A DNA stretch of 55,255 nt, taken from assembly GCA_003542615.1 (NCBI GenBank), contig DPKG01000008.1, positions 8,038-63,292 on the forward strand. The letters run 5' to 3'. The notes under the pieces are model-generated. The model was not told the DNA's origin and searched no databases. It was given only the letters and a program-made list of their open reading frames with translations. Both the position numbers and the translations under genes were made by a program. Positions 1-8,721 of this stretch are shown here, in pieces; position 1 is the stretch's first letter, and every line of letters starts with the position of its first letter. Source of the stretch: Candidatus Shapirobacteria bacterium (GTDB lineage Bacteria; Patescibacteriota; Microgenomatia; UBA12405).

Positions 1-336
1 GTCACCTTTAAAACCCCCAAAGATCCCAAAAATACCGTCACCCACCGCCTCACCGCCAAAGACACTTCTAAAGATCAAATCATTTACTCCACCAAAGGCG
101 ACGCCAACCAAACCAAAGATATTGAAAATTTAGCACTAGAAAATATTGTCGGCAAAGTTTTTTTCAATTTACCTTTTATCGGTTATCCCATCTCCTATTC
201 CAAAACTCTTCCGGGGCTTTTAATTTTGGTTGTCGTCCCCGCCACCATCATCATTTACAGCGAAATTCTTAATATCAAAAACGAGGCCGTCCGCCTAGTC
301 AAAAAAAAGCAAAAAAAAGATGAACCGACTTCTTAA
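1..336 (+). CDS. Signal peptidase I, C-terminal part (truncated by window start)
   Basis: An open frame enters from the left edge and stops at TAA 334-336; 111 codons are visible. The fragment has a motif of the S26 signal-peptidase type (TKGDAN, like the conserved 'GDNN' box), a short beta-rich segment (IVGKVFFNLPFIGYPI) and one membrane helix near the C-terminus, followed by a Lys-rich cytosolic tail. The C-terminal helix and the neighbour suggest the SipW/archaeal-like branch of signal peptidase I, which cleaves exported proteins at the outer face of the membrane. The stop overlaps the start of the next gene by 17 bp, so they are probably co-transcribed. The catalytic Ser and Lys/His lie outside the window, so activity cannot be judged. 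Confidence 0.7.
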   Translation, partial: VTFKTPKDPKNTVTHRLTAKDTSKDQIIYSTKGDANQTKDIENLALENIVGKVFFNLPFIGYPISYSKTLPGLLILVVVPATIIIYSEILNIKNEAVRLVKKKQKKDEPTS

Positions 337-1774
337 AAAATTATTATTATTAATTTTAATTTTTACTTTTTTTCTTTCCCCTTCTACCAATTCTTTTTTT
401 TCCGATACCGAAACCTCCACTTCCAACACTTTTTCCGCCGGTTGCTGGGCGCCGCCCTCAACTCCCCAATTACTCAGTCCGGCCAATAACTATTTAGCCA
501 ACCAGTCCTCATCCTGGTATCAAAACCCGGTCATGGATTGGACAGACTCTAGTTTTGTTTGTCCCGGCTTATCGGTGAAATATCAATATGAATCATTTCA
601 CGATCCCACTTTATCCATATTAGCCTATCGTTCCGGCTGGTTGACAAATTCCTTCATTCCCGCCCCCGGCACTCCTGACGGTGTCTATTACTGGCATGTT
701 CGTGCCTGTAATTCCGATGATCTTACCAATTGCTCTGAATGGTCTGATACTTGGAAATTAACAGTAGATACAACCGCGCCAATTGCTCCCACCAATTTAC
801 ACTGGACCAATCCCGATGTTTCCTGTGGCGGTTCTACCAACAGCACCACCATAACTGCCGACTGGAACGACGTTTTCGATACTAGCGGTATTTCCCAATA
901 CGAATATCAGATTACTTATCCAAAATTAGATGGTACTATCGGCATTTGGAATACTTTTGTCACTGCCTCTCAATATTTCGGAGTTTTCAACCAAGGCCAG
1001 GGTCTTCACACCTATAAAGTTCGTGCATACGACTTTAGTGGAAATATTTCTCCCTGGTCCTCTGGCTGTTCCATTAATTTCGACTCTGTCATACCTCAAA
1101 GTATTATTACCGTTCCCGTTGTAGAAAGTCTGCCCAACACCGATAATGAAATCGACCAAATTTACCTTTGGGATGGCAAAATCGAAGGTACCGCTACCGA
1201 TTCCGGCTCCGGTCTAAACCGCGTCGAGTTAAATATTTACCGTCCTGACGTTCAAAAATCCTGGAATGGCTCGGACTGGATTCTCGATTTAAACCAAAAT
1301 ATTCGTGTTAACGCCGATGGTACAAATAATTGGCATTATGAAATCACCGACCCCATCCCCGCTGGTGTCTACAAACTCACCTCTCACGCCGTCGATAATG
1401 CCGGCAATATCGAAAATTCTTATGTCGTTGAATTTGAAAATATCGACCAGGATCCCAATGCTCCCTTATCTGCCGATCTTTTTTATAACTCACTCCAAAA
1501 TAAAATTTACCTAACCCTTTCCAGTATCGATACTTCAACTATTCCCTTAAACTACGACTTAATTTATACCAGCGCCAATCTTGAAAAGGGGATTGCCGGC
1601 AGTATAAATATAGCCGATATTACGAATAATTCGTACACAAACAATTTTTATTTGGGTACCTGTTCCGCCGGTGTCTGCACTCCCGATCCCGATTTAACAT
1701 CGGCACAGTTTATCCTTACCGACTCCCTCAAAAATAATATTTTAATCGACTCAAAAATAAATCTTATTCCATGA
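320..1774 (+). CDS. Secreted surface protein with SipW-dependent-type signal peptide and Ig/FnIII-like repeats
   Basis: 484 residues. The N-terminus is Lys/Arg-rich, then a hydrophobic helix (residues about 5-20), then FFSDTETSTSNTFSAG, the hallmark after the signal peptide of TasA/camelysin-type proteins processed by SipW. The rest is low in charge and rich in Ser/Thr/Asn/Trp, with repeated beta-sandwich-like modules (for example YYWHVRACN and HTYKVRAYDFSGN, typical of bacterial Ig/fibronectin-III strands). There is no C-terminal membrane anchor. It overlaps the signal peptidase upstream and the next secreted protein downstream (stop/start overlap at 1771-1774), so the three form a tight operon. 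In known systems such proteins form surface fibres or biofilm matrix; that role here is inference. Confidence 0.7.
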   Translation: MNRLLKKLLLLILIFTFFLSPSTNSFFSDTETSTSNTFSAGCWAPPSTPQLLSPANNYLANQSSSWYQNPVMDWTDSSFVCPGLSVKYQYESFHDPTLSILAYRSGWLTNSFIPAPGTPDGVYYWHVRACNSDDLTNCSEWSDTWKLTVDTTAPIAPTNLHWTNPDVSCGGSTNSTTITADWNDVFDTSGISQYEYQITYPKLDGTIGIWNTFVTASQYFGVFNQGQGLHTYKVRAYDFSGNISPWSSGCSINFDSVIPQSIITVPVVESLPNTDNEIDQIYLWDGKIEGTATDSGSGLNRVELNIYRPDVQKSWNGSDWILDLNQNIRVNADGTNNWHYEITDPIPAGVYKLTSHAVDNAGNIENSYVVEFENIDQDPNAPLSADLFYNSLQNKIYLTLSSIDTSTIPLNYDLIYTSANLEKGIAGSINIADITNNSYTNNFYLGTCSAGVCTPDPDLTSAQFILTDSLKNNILIDSKINLIP

Positions 1775-3306
1775 AAAAATTAATCCTGCCCCTTATTTTT
1801 TTCTTTTTATGTTTTTCGACCCCGATACTTTCCGCTGATGTCACTATTGACTGTCCGGGTTCACAATCAGGTGAGTGTATCCTAATCGGAGATACCCCCT
1901 TATTTTCTGACTCCAATATTTGGTCTCCCGGCATGCTTCTTTCCAAAACTATTACTCTCACCAATTCCGGTCCCGACATTCAATCCATGGGTCTATCCGC
2001 TTCCCGCTCTGGCAGCCCATCTATTCTTGAAGACGTTCTGACTCTTTCCATCACCGGTCCCAATTTTATTTGGGCCGGACATTTATCAAAACTTTACACT
2101 GATGGCGAAATTATTTTAGGAAATTTTGCCCCCGGTGAATCCCGAAATTACCAATTTAGTGTCAGTTTCGACCAATTTTCGGGGAATATATATCAAAATC
2201 AGAAAGCTATATTTGACCTTACATTGGGCTTTATCGCCAGCGACCTCCCCCCGATTCTCACCGAAATCTTTGCACCAACCTCAAGTGATTGGCTAGAAAT
2301 ATACAACCCAAACAATCAAGCATTAAATTTAGTGGATTGGAAAATAAAAGACTTATATGGAAATACAAAAAATATTAATGAAACACTTTTGCCAAATCAA
2401 TACAAAATATTTACTTTTTCAAATTGGCTAAACAGTGCTGGTGATACCGTTTATCTTTATGATTCCCAAGATAATTTGATCGATTCCCGTATTTATTCAT
2501 CTTCTGTTGTTGGCCAATCATACTCCCGTCAATCTGGTTCTCTTTGGTGCCAGACCGATCCCACTCCAAATACCATCAACAACCCCTGTCTTTCGCAATC
2601 AGACGGTCAAGTCGCTGGCATATCCACTTCAAATCCGCCAGCAAACAATCAATGCACTGATACTCCTCCAGCCTCCGCCCCCATTCTTAATTCAATCACT
2701 GCTGGTCTTAATTCTGTCACTCTAAGTTGGTCGGAGGGTCTTGGCCCCATCAGTTATTATCTTATCGCCTATGGCGACCAATCCGGTCTATATCAATTTG
2801 GCAATCCCAACATTGGTGGTCAGGGGACTATTTCCTACACCATTAACGATTTATCTCCCAATCAGACCTACTATTTTGTTGTTCGTGCCGGTAACGGTTG
2901 TGCTCCGGGACCCTTTTCTAATGAATTAAGTACCGCTACCAGTGGTATACCAATTTTGCCAAACACTATCCCTAGTGGTTTTCAGCCTAATGTTTTGGGT
3001 GAATCTACTGAGGTAGATATTATCACTGCCGCCAACCCTTCCGGTTCTGTCGCCGGAATTTCAAATTGCTCCGGTAACTGGATTCCTCTTCTCTGGCTTG
3101 TCGCCTTATTATTAAATCTTATTTACGCTTTTGGCCAAGCCCCTCATCGTTTTTTCTTTTTCCTGCTTACCTCTCTTAGCACCTTTTTAGTCGACCGACA
3201 TTTTCTCTCCACCAACTGCTGTCTTATCTCTTTTTATTGCCAATTTTTCTGGCTGGGAAATATTGCCGCTTTTATTATTCCTCAAATTATAAAAAAAATT
3301 AAATAA
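1771..3306 (+). CDS. Secreted protein with TasA-like N-domain, lamin-tail domain, FnIII domain and C-terminal membrane segments
   Basis: 511 residues. A signal peptide (about 1-22) ends at LSADVT. Residues about 25-155 look like a TasA/camelysin-type beta domain (SKTITLTNSG, GEIILGNFAPGESRNY). Residues about 158-275 resemble a lamin-tail domain (ILTEIFAP..WLEIYNPN..LVDWKIKD), a fold used in bacterial surface proteins and nucleases. Residues about 297-392 form a fibronectin type III unit (VTLSWSEG..YYLIAYG..YYFVVRAGN). The last 90 or so residues hold two or three hydrophobic helices and a basic tail (IIKKIK), so the protein is probably membrane-anchored with its domains outside. It starts within the stop of the preceding gene. 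The filament or envelope role is inferred from context. Confidence 0.65.
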   Translation: MKKLILPLIFFFLCFSTPILSADVTIDCPGSQSGECILIGDTPLFSDSNIWSPGMLLSKTITLTNSGPDIQSMGLSASRSGSPSILEDVLTLSITGPNFIWAGHLSKLYTDGEIILGNFAPGESRNYQFSVSFDQFSGNIYQNQKAIFDLTLGFIASDLPPILTEIFAPTSSDWLEIYNPNNQALNLVDWKIKDLYGNTKNINETLLPNQYKIFTFSNWLNSAGDTVYLYDSQDNLIDSRIYSSSVVGQSYSRQSGSLWCQTDPTPNTINNPCLSQSDGQVAGISTSNPPANNQCTDTPPASAPILNSITAGLNSVTLSWSEGLGPISYYLIAYGDQSGLYQFGNPNIGGQGTISYTINDLSPNQTYYFVVRAGNGCAPGPFSNELSTATSGIPILPNTIPSGFQPNVLGESTEVDIITAANPSGSVAGISNCSGNWIPLLWLVALLLNLIYAFGQAPHRFFFFLLTSLSTFLVDRHFLSTNCCLISFYCQFFWLGNIAAFIIPQIIKKIK

Positions 3307-3344
3307 GGGTGGGTTTTTGAATTATTTTCCTCTATACTTATCTC

Positions 3345-4211
3345 ATGTTTCGTAAACTCCATTTATATTTTCTTCCCCATCCCGACAACAATCACCGTGC
3401 TTTCATACTACAACCAAAGTTTTTAGCCTTTTTAATTTTTATCTATCTTCTCAATCAATCATTTCTCAGGTCACTAACTGTTCTCAAACCGGGGATCTTG
3501 GGTTACGCCTCTGAAATTACCAGTCAAAAAGTATTTGAGTTTACCAATCAGGAACGCCTCAAATATGATCTTCCGCCTCTTTCTTTTAATTCGACCTTAG
3601 CCCGTTCAGCCACTGCCAAAGCCCAGGATATGTTTGAAAATAATTATTGGGCTCACACCTCTCCCACAGGTACCAATCCTTGGGATTTTTTCAAGCAGGA
3701 GGGCTATCAATACTCGATTGCCGGTGAAAATCTAGCCAAAGATTTTTACGACACCGAAACTGTCATCAAAGCCTGGATGAATTCTCCCACACATAAGGCC
3801 AATATTATAAATTCTAAATATAGAGAAATTGGTATCGGTATTGTAAATGGCACTCTCAACGGTATCAAAACCACTCTCGTTGTTCAGCATTTTGGTACTC
3901 CGATTTCCGGTATCGTCTCCGGAGACCAAACCAGCGAAGAAAATAATTATAATACAGACAAAGTTGGTATTATTGAATCTCCCGAAATTATCGTCAACCC
4001 AGCTGTTTCCAAAACTATCAATCCTGTTACCGTCAGCAAAACCCTTGGCCTCATAATGTTTACCATAATTCTTTCCGTCTTACTCATCGACGCCTACCTT
4101 ACTTATAAAAATAAAACTTACCGTCTTTCAGGTTCTTCGGCCGGTCACATTAGTTTCCTGGCTATCATATTTTTACTTTTATTATTTAGTCATCAGGGTA
4201 CTATATTTTAA
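3345..4211 (+). CDS. CAP/SCP-domain (PR-1-like) membrane-anchored extracellular protein
   Basis: 288 residues. One membrane helix lies at about 25-50. Residues about 60-185 carry the CAP domain: TNQERLKYDLPPL, then AHTSPTGTNPWDF, AGENLAKDF, AWMNSPTHKANI and GIGIVNG. These give the conserved His, Glu and second His of the YkwD-type CAP cavity. A linker and two hydrophobic helices follow at about 232-252 and 268-286. YkwD-like CAP proteins are secreted or surface proteins of uncertain biochemical activity. A promoter TATACT lies 6 nt before the ATG, so the mRNA is probably leaderless and separate from the upstream operon. Confidence 0.85.
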   Translation: MFRKLHLYFLPHPDNNHRAFILQPKFLAFLIFIYLLNQSFLRSLTVLKPGILGYASEITSQKVFEFTNQERLKYDLPPLSFNSTLARSATAKAQDMFENNYWAHTSPTGTNPWDFFKQEGYQYSIAGENLAKDFYDTETVIKAWMNSPTHKANIINSKYREIGIGIVNGTLNGIKTTLVVQHFGTPISGIVSGDQTSEENNYNTDKVGIIESPEIIVNPAVSKTINPVTVSKTLGLIMFTIILSVLLIDAYLTYKNKTYRLSGSSAGHISFLAIIFLLLLFSHQGTIF

Positions 4212-4213
4212 TT

Positions 4214-4477
4214 ATGTCCATTGTCAAAGAAATCAAAAGAAATCTCATTGAATTCACCATCCTTTTTATAATTTTAATTATTGGGACTATCCTATTTTTT
4301 TACTTTGATTATCACCCCCACAATCAACGTCGAGTGGTTTATGTCACCGGTGCCTCATATTTTGCCTGGAGTATTATTCATCATTATCGTCAAAAAGACC
4401 TTGAATTATCTATTGTTATCGAATATTTTGTAATTGCCATTTTCGCCGCCCTCATGCTATCTTCCACCTTATTTTAA
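4214..4477 (+). CDS. Small two-helix membrane protein of unknown function
   Basis: 87 residues with two strongly hydrophobic helices (about 12-30 and 62-85) separated by a basic, His-rich loop (YHPHNQRRVV, IIHHYRQKDLE). No family is recognised. The ATG follows the CAP gene stop by 2 nt, so it is probably translated from the same mRNA and may accompany that protein in the membrane. Its last codons overlap the 3' end of convergent trmD by 4 bp. Confidence 0.6.
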   Translation: MSIVKEIKRNLIEFTILFIILIIGTILFFYFDYHPHNQRRVVYVTGASYFAWSIIHHYRQKDLELSIVIEYFVIAIFAALMLSSTLF

Positions 4478-5151
4478 AGGGATTTTTTCATTTGCGTTTC
4501 CTTCCATTCCTCTATTTTTTTCAAATCGCCCGATATCAATATGTCCGGTACTTCCAATCCTTCATATCTTTGTGGTCGGGTATACTGTGGGTATTCCACC
4601 GGTCTGATTTTTTTACCGCCAACTTCAATCTCAGAAAAACTTTCCGTTTTACTGGATTTATCTTTCCCCAATACCCCGGGTAACAATCTGGCTACACTAT
4701 CTATAACTACCATGGCTCCTATCTCACCTCCGGTCAACACATAGTCGCCAATCGATATTTCCTCATCTATCAACAAATCCGATATTCTTTGATCAAAACC
4801 TTCATATCTGCCACAAAGTAATGTTATATTTTTTAATTTAGCCAACTCTTCAGCTTTTTGTTGGTTATATTTTTTTCCTCTGGCAGAAAGCATAATTATT
4901 TTACTATCTCCGCCACCTTTCTTTATCCCCAAATCATTTAAGGCCTTCCCGATTACATCAACTCGAATCAACATCCCTACATCACCGCCATACGGTTTAT
5001 CATCCACCGCACCATAATTATTCCAAGCCCATTGCCTCATATCGTGATATTTCAATTCAATAATTTTATTTTCAATCGCCCTGGCAATAATGCTTTCTTC
5101 AAAAGGGGACTCAAACATTTTGGGAAACAAAGTTATCACATCAAATTTCAT
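4474..5151 (-). CDS. trmD: tRNA (guanine37-N1)-methyltransferase TrmD
   Basis: 225 residues, close to the usual bacterial TrmD length. The SPOUT knot is clear: MKFDVITLFPKMF at the start, DKPYGGDVGM, LLCGRYEGFDQRI (residues about 112-124, AdoMet/tRNA knot) and SIGDYVLTGGEIGAMVVIDS. The enzyme methylates N1 of G37 next to the anticodon and prevents +1 frameshifting during translation. In many bacteria trmD sits with rpsP-rimM-rplS. Here it follows a thymidylate-kinase-like gene with an 8-nt gap, so the two are likely co-transcribed. Confidence 0.95.
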   Translation of the reverse strand: MKFDVITLFPKMFESPFEESIIARAIENKIIELKYHDMRQWAWNNYGAVDDKPYGGDVGMLIRVDVIGKALNDLGIKKGGGDSKIIMLSARGKKYNQQKAEELAKLKNITLLCGRYEGFDQRISDLLIDEEISIGDYVLTGGEIGAMVVIDSVARLLPGVLGKDKSSKTESFSEIEVGGKKIRPVEYPQYTRPQRYEGLEVPDILISGDLKKIEEWKETQMKKSL

Positions 5152-5159
5152 TCCCTATT

Positions 5160-5906
5160 TTACCTTCTTTTTTGTGCTTCGTACAGACTCACCAATTGTT
5201 CAGGTGGTACTTTACCGGTAACTGATTTCTCCTTTATTATTCGGGAAATAATCCCTAAGGCATCTTTGGTTACTACTTCAATTGGTCTTGAAGCATCAAG
5301 CGTTTCGAAATTCAAATTAACTCCGGTTTCCCTGTAAAACACAGGTAAATTCAAATAATGTCTTTGTCTCATTAGCTGAAGTTCAACATCACCCTCATCC
5401 CACAAGGTATTGCTCCGACTACCAGGTTCTGCAGCTTCCGCGAATTTCTTTCTTTCAAGAAAAGTCTTTTCAAAAATATTTTCAGGAAAATACATTAAAA
5501 TAGTTAAATCAGGGAAAAAATTGTGTGCATATTCATCCTCCATCTGACGAAGCCTTATCTGAGGAACTCCTCCTTCCGCTCCCTGCAACACCCTGGTAGT
5601 CGAAGCATATCTATCTATCAAGGCAATCGTATTTTTTTCCTTGTTTTTTCCTAAATGAGGTATTAATACTTGGTCTAAATGAAGTTTTCTGGCTTTAAAA
5701 AACATTATTGCCAATTCTTCAGCACCAACATTTTCTCTTAGCGCCTTAAAAATATCTCTTCTGATAACTTCTGCCTCAGGTGTTCCCCCTGGTTCTCTGC
5801 TTTTTATAACCTCATATCCTGCAGATTTTAAAACCCCATATATTGGAGCCACAATTGAAGTTTTCCCAACCATTTCTCCGCCTTCTATCCCGATAAATAT
5901 TGACAT
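5160..5906 (-). CDS. tmk: Thymidylate kinase-like P-loop kinase
   Basis: About 248 residues from ATG 5906; an in-frame ATG 18 nt upstream is less likely, because the protein alignment naturally begins MSIFIGIEGGEMVGKTS. The P-loop is GGEMVGKTS; KSREPGGTPEAE matches the TMPK 'REPGGT' element; IDRYASTTRVLQGAEGG matches the DRY motif. TMPK phosphorylates dTMP to dTDP using ATP. It is longer than typical TMPK (about 205-215 residues), with extra sequence in the lid/middle region and a basic tail, so specificity could be shifted. It lies just upstream of trmD on the same strand and divergently from the glycosyltransferase at 5953. Confidence 0.8.
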   Translation of the reverse strand: MSIFIGIEGGEMVGKTSIVAPIYGVLKSAGYEVIKSREPGGTPEAEVIRRDIFKALRENVGAEELAIMFFKARKLHLDQVLIPHLGKNKEKNTIALIDRYASTTRVLQGAEGGVPQIRLRQMEDEYAHNFFPDLTILMYFPENIFEKTFLERKKFAEAAEPGSRSNTLWDEGDVELQLMRQRHYLNLPVFYRETGVNLNFETLDASRPIEVVTKDALGIISRIIKEKSVTGKVPPEQLVSLYEAQKRR

Positions 5907-5952
5907 ATAACTGAATATAAACAAAATTAGTTAAACCCGCTATACTATCTTT

Positions 5953-7143
5953 ATGAAATCTAACACAAATTCCAAAAATACTGCGGTAATTGTTATTGCT
6001 ACCTATAACGAAGCCGGATCTATCCAGGAAATGCTCGATACCCTTTTTGGTAAAATTATTCCTCAAATTCCAAATTGGGACTGTAAAGTCCTAATAGTCG
6101 ACGACACCTCACCCGACAAAACCTACGAAATCGTCCAAAAAAACCAAAAGAAATATTCCGACCTTCATTTAGTAATTAATCCCGTTAAGCTTGGTATGGG
6201 CAATGCTATTGTCAAAGGTTTTCATTACGCCATGGACAAACTAAATGCTGATGTAGTTTGCGAATTTGATGCTGATTTTCAACATCCTCCTCAAGATATC
6301 CCCAAGCTTTTAGCTGAAATCGATAAGGGTTACGATTTTGTCCTGGGTTCTCGTAAAATAAAAGGTGGCTCTGTCCCTGATAGTTGGGGTTTAATGAGAA
6401 AATTTTTTACTTACGTTGGTGGTTTTACCTCCCGTTTTATCATGTTTTTTCCTTTCAGAGGATTTTTTCAAATCACTGATCCTACCACCGGTCTTCGGGC
6501 TTCCCGTGTCAAAGGTTTTGTCGATCAAATCGATCTTGATCATCTTTATTCTCTCAAATTTGGTTACAAAATCGAACTTCTTTTTCGCATGATCCAATTG
6601 GGCGCCAAAGTTAAAGAAATTCCCTTAAAATTTGGTCTGCGGGAAAAAGGTGAATCAAAAATTGCCAAAGATACCGCCAAAGACATCTTATTCGTTTCTA
6701 TAAAATGTCGTTGGTACGATGAGTTTACTCAAAAATTCCTTAAATTCGGTACTGTCGGTGGAATCGGTTTTGTTATCAATTTTGTTGGTTTTCGCCTACT
6801 CAAAATAACCTTCAAAGATTTACCCTATGATATCAGTATTATCAATTGGATTTCCAACGCTATTGCCGCTGAATGCGCTATAATTTCCAATTTTATCGGC
6901 AATAACATTTGGACTTTTGCCCAGGAAAAAATCACCTCATTCAATCAAATTATTACCAAGTTTTTTACTTTCAATCTTTCATCTGTATTGACCGGAATAA
7001 TCATTCCTTCAACTTTCGTCGCTATCCTGACTTATCTTCTGGGCGACCAATGGTCCTCAATCTATTTAGTTATCGGAATATTTTTAATCACCATACCTCT
7101 CAACTGGCTGGTCTACAATAAAATTATCTGGAAAAAACAATAA
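5953..7143 (+). CDS. Polyprenol-phosphate mannose/glucose synthase-like GT2 with C-terminal GtrA-like membrane domain
   Basis: 396 residues. Residues about 8-240 are a GT2 glycosyltransferase of the dolichol-phosphate-mannose synthase type: VIVIATYNEAGSI, VLIVDDTSPDKT, EFDADFQHPP (the DxD-like metal/nucleotide-sugar site) and FGLREKGESK. Residues about 265-390 hold four hydrophobic helices of a GtrA/DPMS C-domain (KFLKFGTVGGIGFVIN). Such fused enzymes load a sugar from a nucleotide donor onto undecaprenyl phosphate at the inner membrane leaflet, supplying GT-C transferases such as the candidate at 33744. TATACT lies 6 nt before the ATG (leaderless). Confidence 0.85.
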   Translation: MKSNTNSKNTAVIVIATYNEAGSIQEMLDTLFGKIIPQIPNWDCKVLIVDDTSPDKTYEIVQKNQKKYSDLHLVINPVKLGMGNAIVKGFHYAMDKLNADVVCEFDADFQHPPQDIPKLLAEIDKGYDFVLGSRKIKGGSVPDSWGLMRKFFTYVGGFTSRFIMFFPFRGFFQITDPTTGLRASRVKGFVDQIDLDHLYSLKFGYKIELLFRMIQLGAKVKEIPLKFGLREKGESKIAKDTAKDILFVSIKCRWYDEFTQKFLKFGTVGGIGFVINFVGFRLLKITFKDLPYDISIINWISNAIAAECAIISNFIGNNIWTFAQEKITSFNQIITKFFTFNLSSVLTGIIIPSTFVAILTYLLGDQWSSIYLVIGIFLITIPLNWLVYNKIIWKKQ

Positions 7144-7172
7144 AAGCAATTTCACAGGAATAAAATTTTAGA

Positions 7173-7940
7173 TTATTTCATTCCGTCTATCAGTGCTTTG
7201 ACTTCTTCAAAAGGTAGTGCTCCGGGAACGAATTCCCTCTGACCGTTTTTAGCAATAATTACTGTACCGGGAGTTCCCTGTATTCCGGCATCCGAACCAT
7301 CCTTTAATTGGGCATTAACCTTATCTGTATATTTACCCGAATCCAAACAACTGACAAACTTTGCTTTGTCTACACCGACGGACACTGCCATTTCAGCCAT
7401 TTGATCCTTGGTAAAACTTGTACCTGTCGAAGTGGTTTTCTCATATATAGAGTCAGAATATTGCCAGAATTTTTCCAAACCTCCTAATTCACCAACACAC
7501 TCAGCCGCCTCAGATTCCATTTGTGCATTTTGGTGGAATGGTAGGGGATAATGACGATAGACCCAAGCTACCTTATTCCCGTATTCCTCCATAACCTGTT
7601 TCATTACATCATGAAATCTTTGACAAAAAGGACATTCATAATCAGAATATTCCACCAAAACAAAATCCGCGTCATCAGAACCTCTTATATAATCATCCTT
7701 ACCTACTGCCTTAATTGCCTCCAAATTCATTTCCGGTTCTGCTGCTTGCCCTGCTGCCTGATCACCCAAAGCACTTGGTGCCTCTACTCCGTTATCAATT
7801 TTTGCTTCTAAGCTATTAACCTTCATCCACAAAAAACCGTTAACAAACATCAACAACATTATCGGTATTACCACTATCAAATGTGGCCTATTTGCCATTT
7901 CTGTTAAACCCATCTTTGTTTTTTGAATTTTTTTCATCAT
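7173..7940 (-). CDS. DsbA-family membrane-anchored thiol-disulfide oxidoreductase
   Basis: 255 residues. A basic N-terminus and one membrane helix (about 20-38) are followed by an Ala/Glu-rich linker and a DsbA/thioredoxin-fold domain. The active site YSDYECPFCQRFHD has the CPFC pair at residues 103 and 106; the cis-Pro loop is GTPGTVII at about 222-229. This resembles the BdbD/DsbA-like proteins of Gram-positives, which form disulfides in exported proteins. The Cys-rich pilin-like protein at 33033 and the Cys-containing secreted proteins nearby are plausible substrates (inference). Two starts lie side by side (MM); either could be used. Confidence 0.88.
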   Translation of the reverse strand: MMKKIQKTKMGLTEMANRPHLIVVIPIMLLMFVNGFLWMKVNSLEAKIDNGVEAPSALGDQAAGQAAEPEMNLEAIKAVGKDDYIRGSDDADFVLVEYSDYECPFCQRFHDVMKQVMEEYGNKVAWVYRHYPLPFHQNAQMESEAAECVGELGGLEKFWQYSDSIYEKTTSTGTSFTKDQMAEMAVSVGVDKAKFVSCLDSGKYTDKVNAQLKDGSDAGIQGTPGTVIIAKNGQREFVPGALPFEEVKALIDGMK

Positions 7941-8063
7941 AGTACTATTAATGTAGTAGTAGTTTGGCTATATGTCAAGTAATAAAAATTATTTAAAGCG
8001 TATTACCTCATTCTTTTATACTTATTACTGCTTGTTAATTTTTAACTGATAACATTATTCTCC

Positions 8064-8705
8064 ATGAATCAACTCCAGCTCCAAAAAGCAAAATTTCAAA
8101 TGCTTTCTCAACATCTAATGCAGCGGGGTATTACCGATGGTAGGGTATTAAATGCTATGACTCAGGTCCCCAGAGAGGAATTTGTCCCCAATCACTTAAT
8201 TGAATTTTCTTACCAGGACTCACCCCTTCCCATTGGTTTTGAGCAAACAATTTCCCAACCATTTGTTGTCGCACTAATGTGTCAATTATTAAACCTAACC
8301 GGCCAAGAAACCGTTCTTGATGTTGGTACCGGATCTGGTTATCAAGCAGCTGTTTTATCCAAATTAGCCAAAAATGTTATCACCGTCGAAATTATTCCCG
8401 ATTTAGCCAAAAATGCCAGAAAAATTTTTAAAAAACTGAATTATAAAAACATTCATGTTTACACCTCAGACGCCAACAAAGGCTACCCCAAGTTTGCCCC
8501 CTATGACGCTATCAAATCAGCCGCTGCTACCCCCAAAATTCCCCTCGCCTGGATTAATCAACTTAAGGACAATGGTGTCATTGTTACTCCCAAATCTACT
8601 AATTTTTCCCAGGACCTGATTCGTCTTGTCAAAAAGGGAAATAATTTAGTCGAAGAAAAATGGGGAGATGTTCGTTTCGTTCCCTTGGTCAAAGCAAAAT
8701 CATAG
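8064..8705 (+). CDS. pcm: Protein-L-isoaspartate O-methyltransferase
   Basis: 213 residues, the usual length. It has the Pcm pattern: VPREEFVP, YQDSPLPIGFEQTISQPFVV (substrate loop), VLDVGTGSGYQAAVLSKL (AdoMet motif I), VITVEIIPDLA and a C-terminal FVPLV. The enzyme methylates isoaspartate formed by protein ageing and starts its repair. In the post-motif III region it reads DAIKSAAATPKIP, where the family usually has an I/V-V-T-A-A/G-A-P string, a mild deviation. Its stop is 16 nt before the LCP gene, whose promoter lies inside this 3' end. Confidence 0.92.
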   Translation: MNQLQLQKAKFQMLSQHLMQRGITDGRVLNAMTQVPREEFVPNHLIEFSYQDSPLPIGFEQTISQPFVVALMCQLLNLTGQETVLDVGTGSGYQAAVLSKLAKNVITVEIIPDLAKNARKIFKKLNYKNIHVYTSDANKGYPKFAPYDAIKSAAATPKIPLAWINQLKDNGVIVTPKSTNFSQDLIRLVKKGNNLVEEKWGDVRFVPLVKAKS

Positions 8706-8713
8706 TCTATAAT
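8685..8713 (+). promoter_or_regulatory. Promoter of the LCP gene
   Basis: TTGGTC (8685-8690), a 17-nt spacer and TATAAT (8708-8713) lie 8 nt before the ATG at 8722. The -35 box is inside the end of pcm. Initiation 6-8 nt after the hexamer would fall at or just before the start codon, giving a leaderless mRNA. Confidence 0.6.
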
Positions 8714-8721
8714 TATCGGGC

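Noticed and set aside
2950..3000. LPNTI as a sortase sorting signal
   Set aside because: It lies about 120 residues before the C-terminus without the immediately following helix and basic tail of a sorting signal, and the fifth residue is not Gly.
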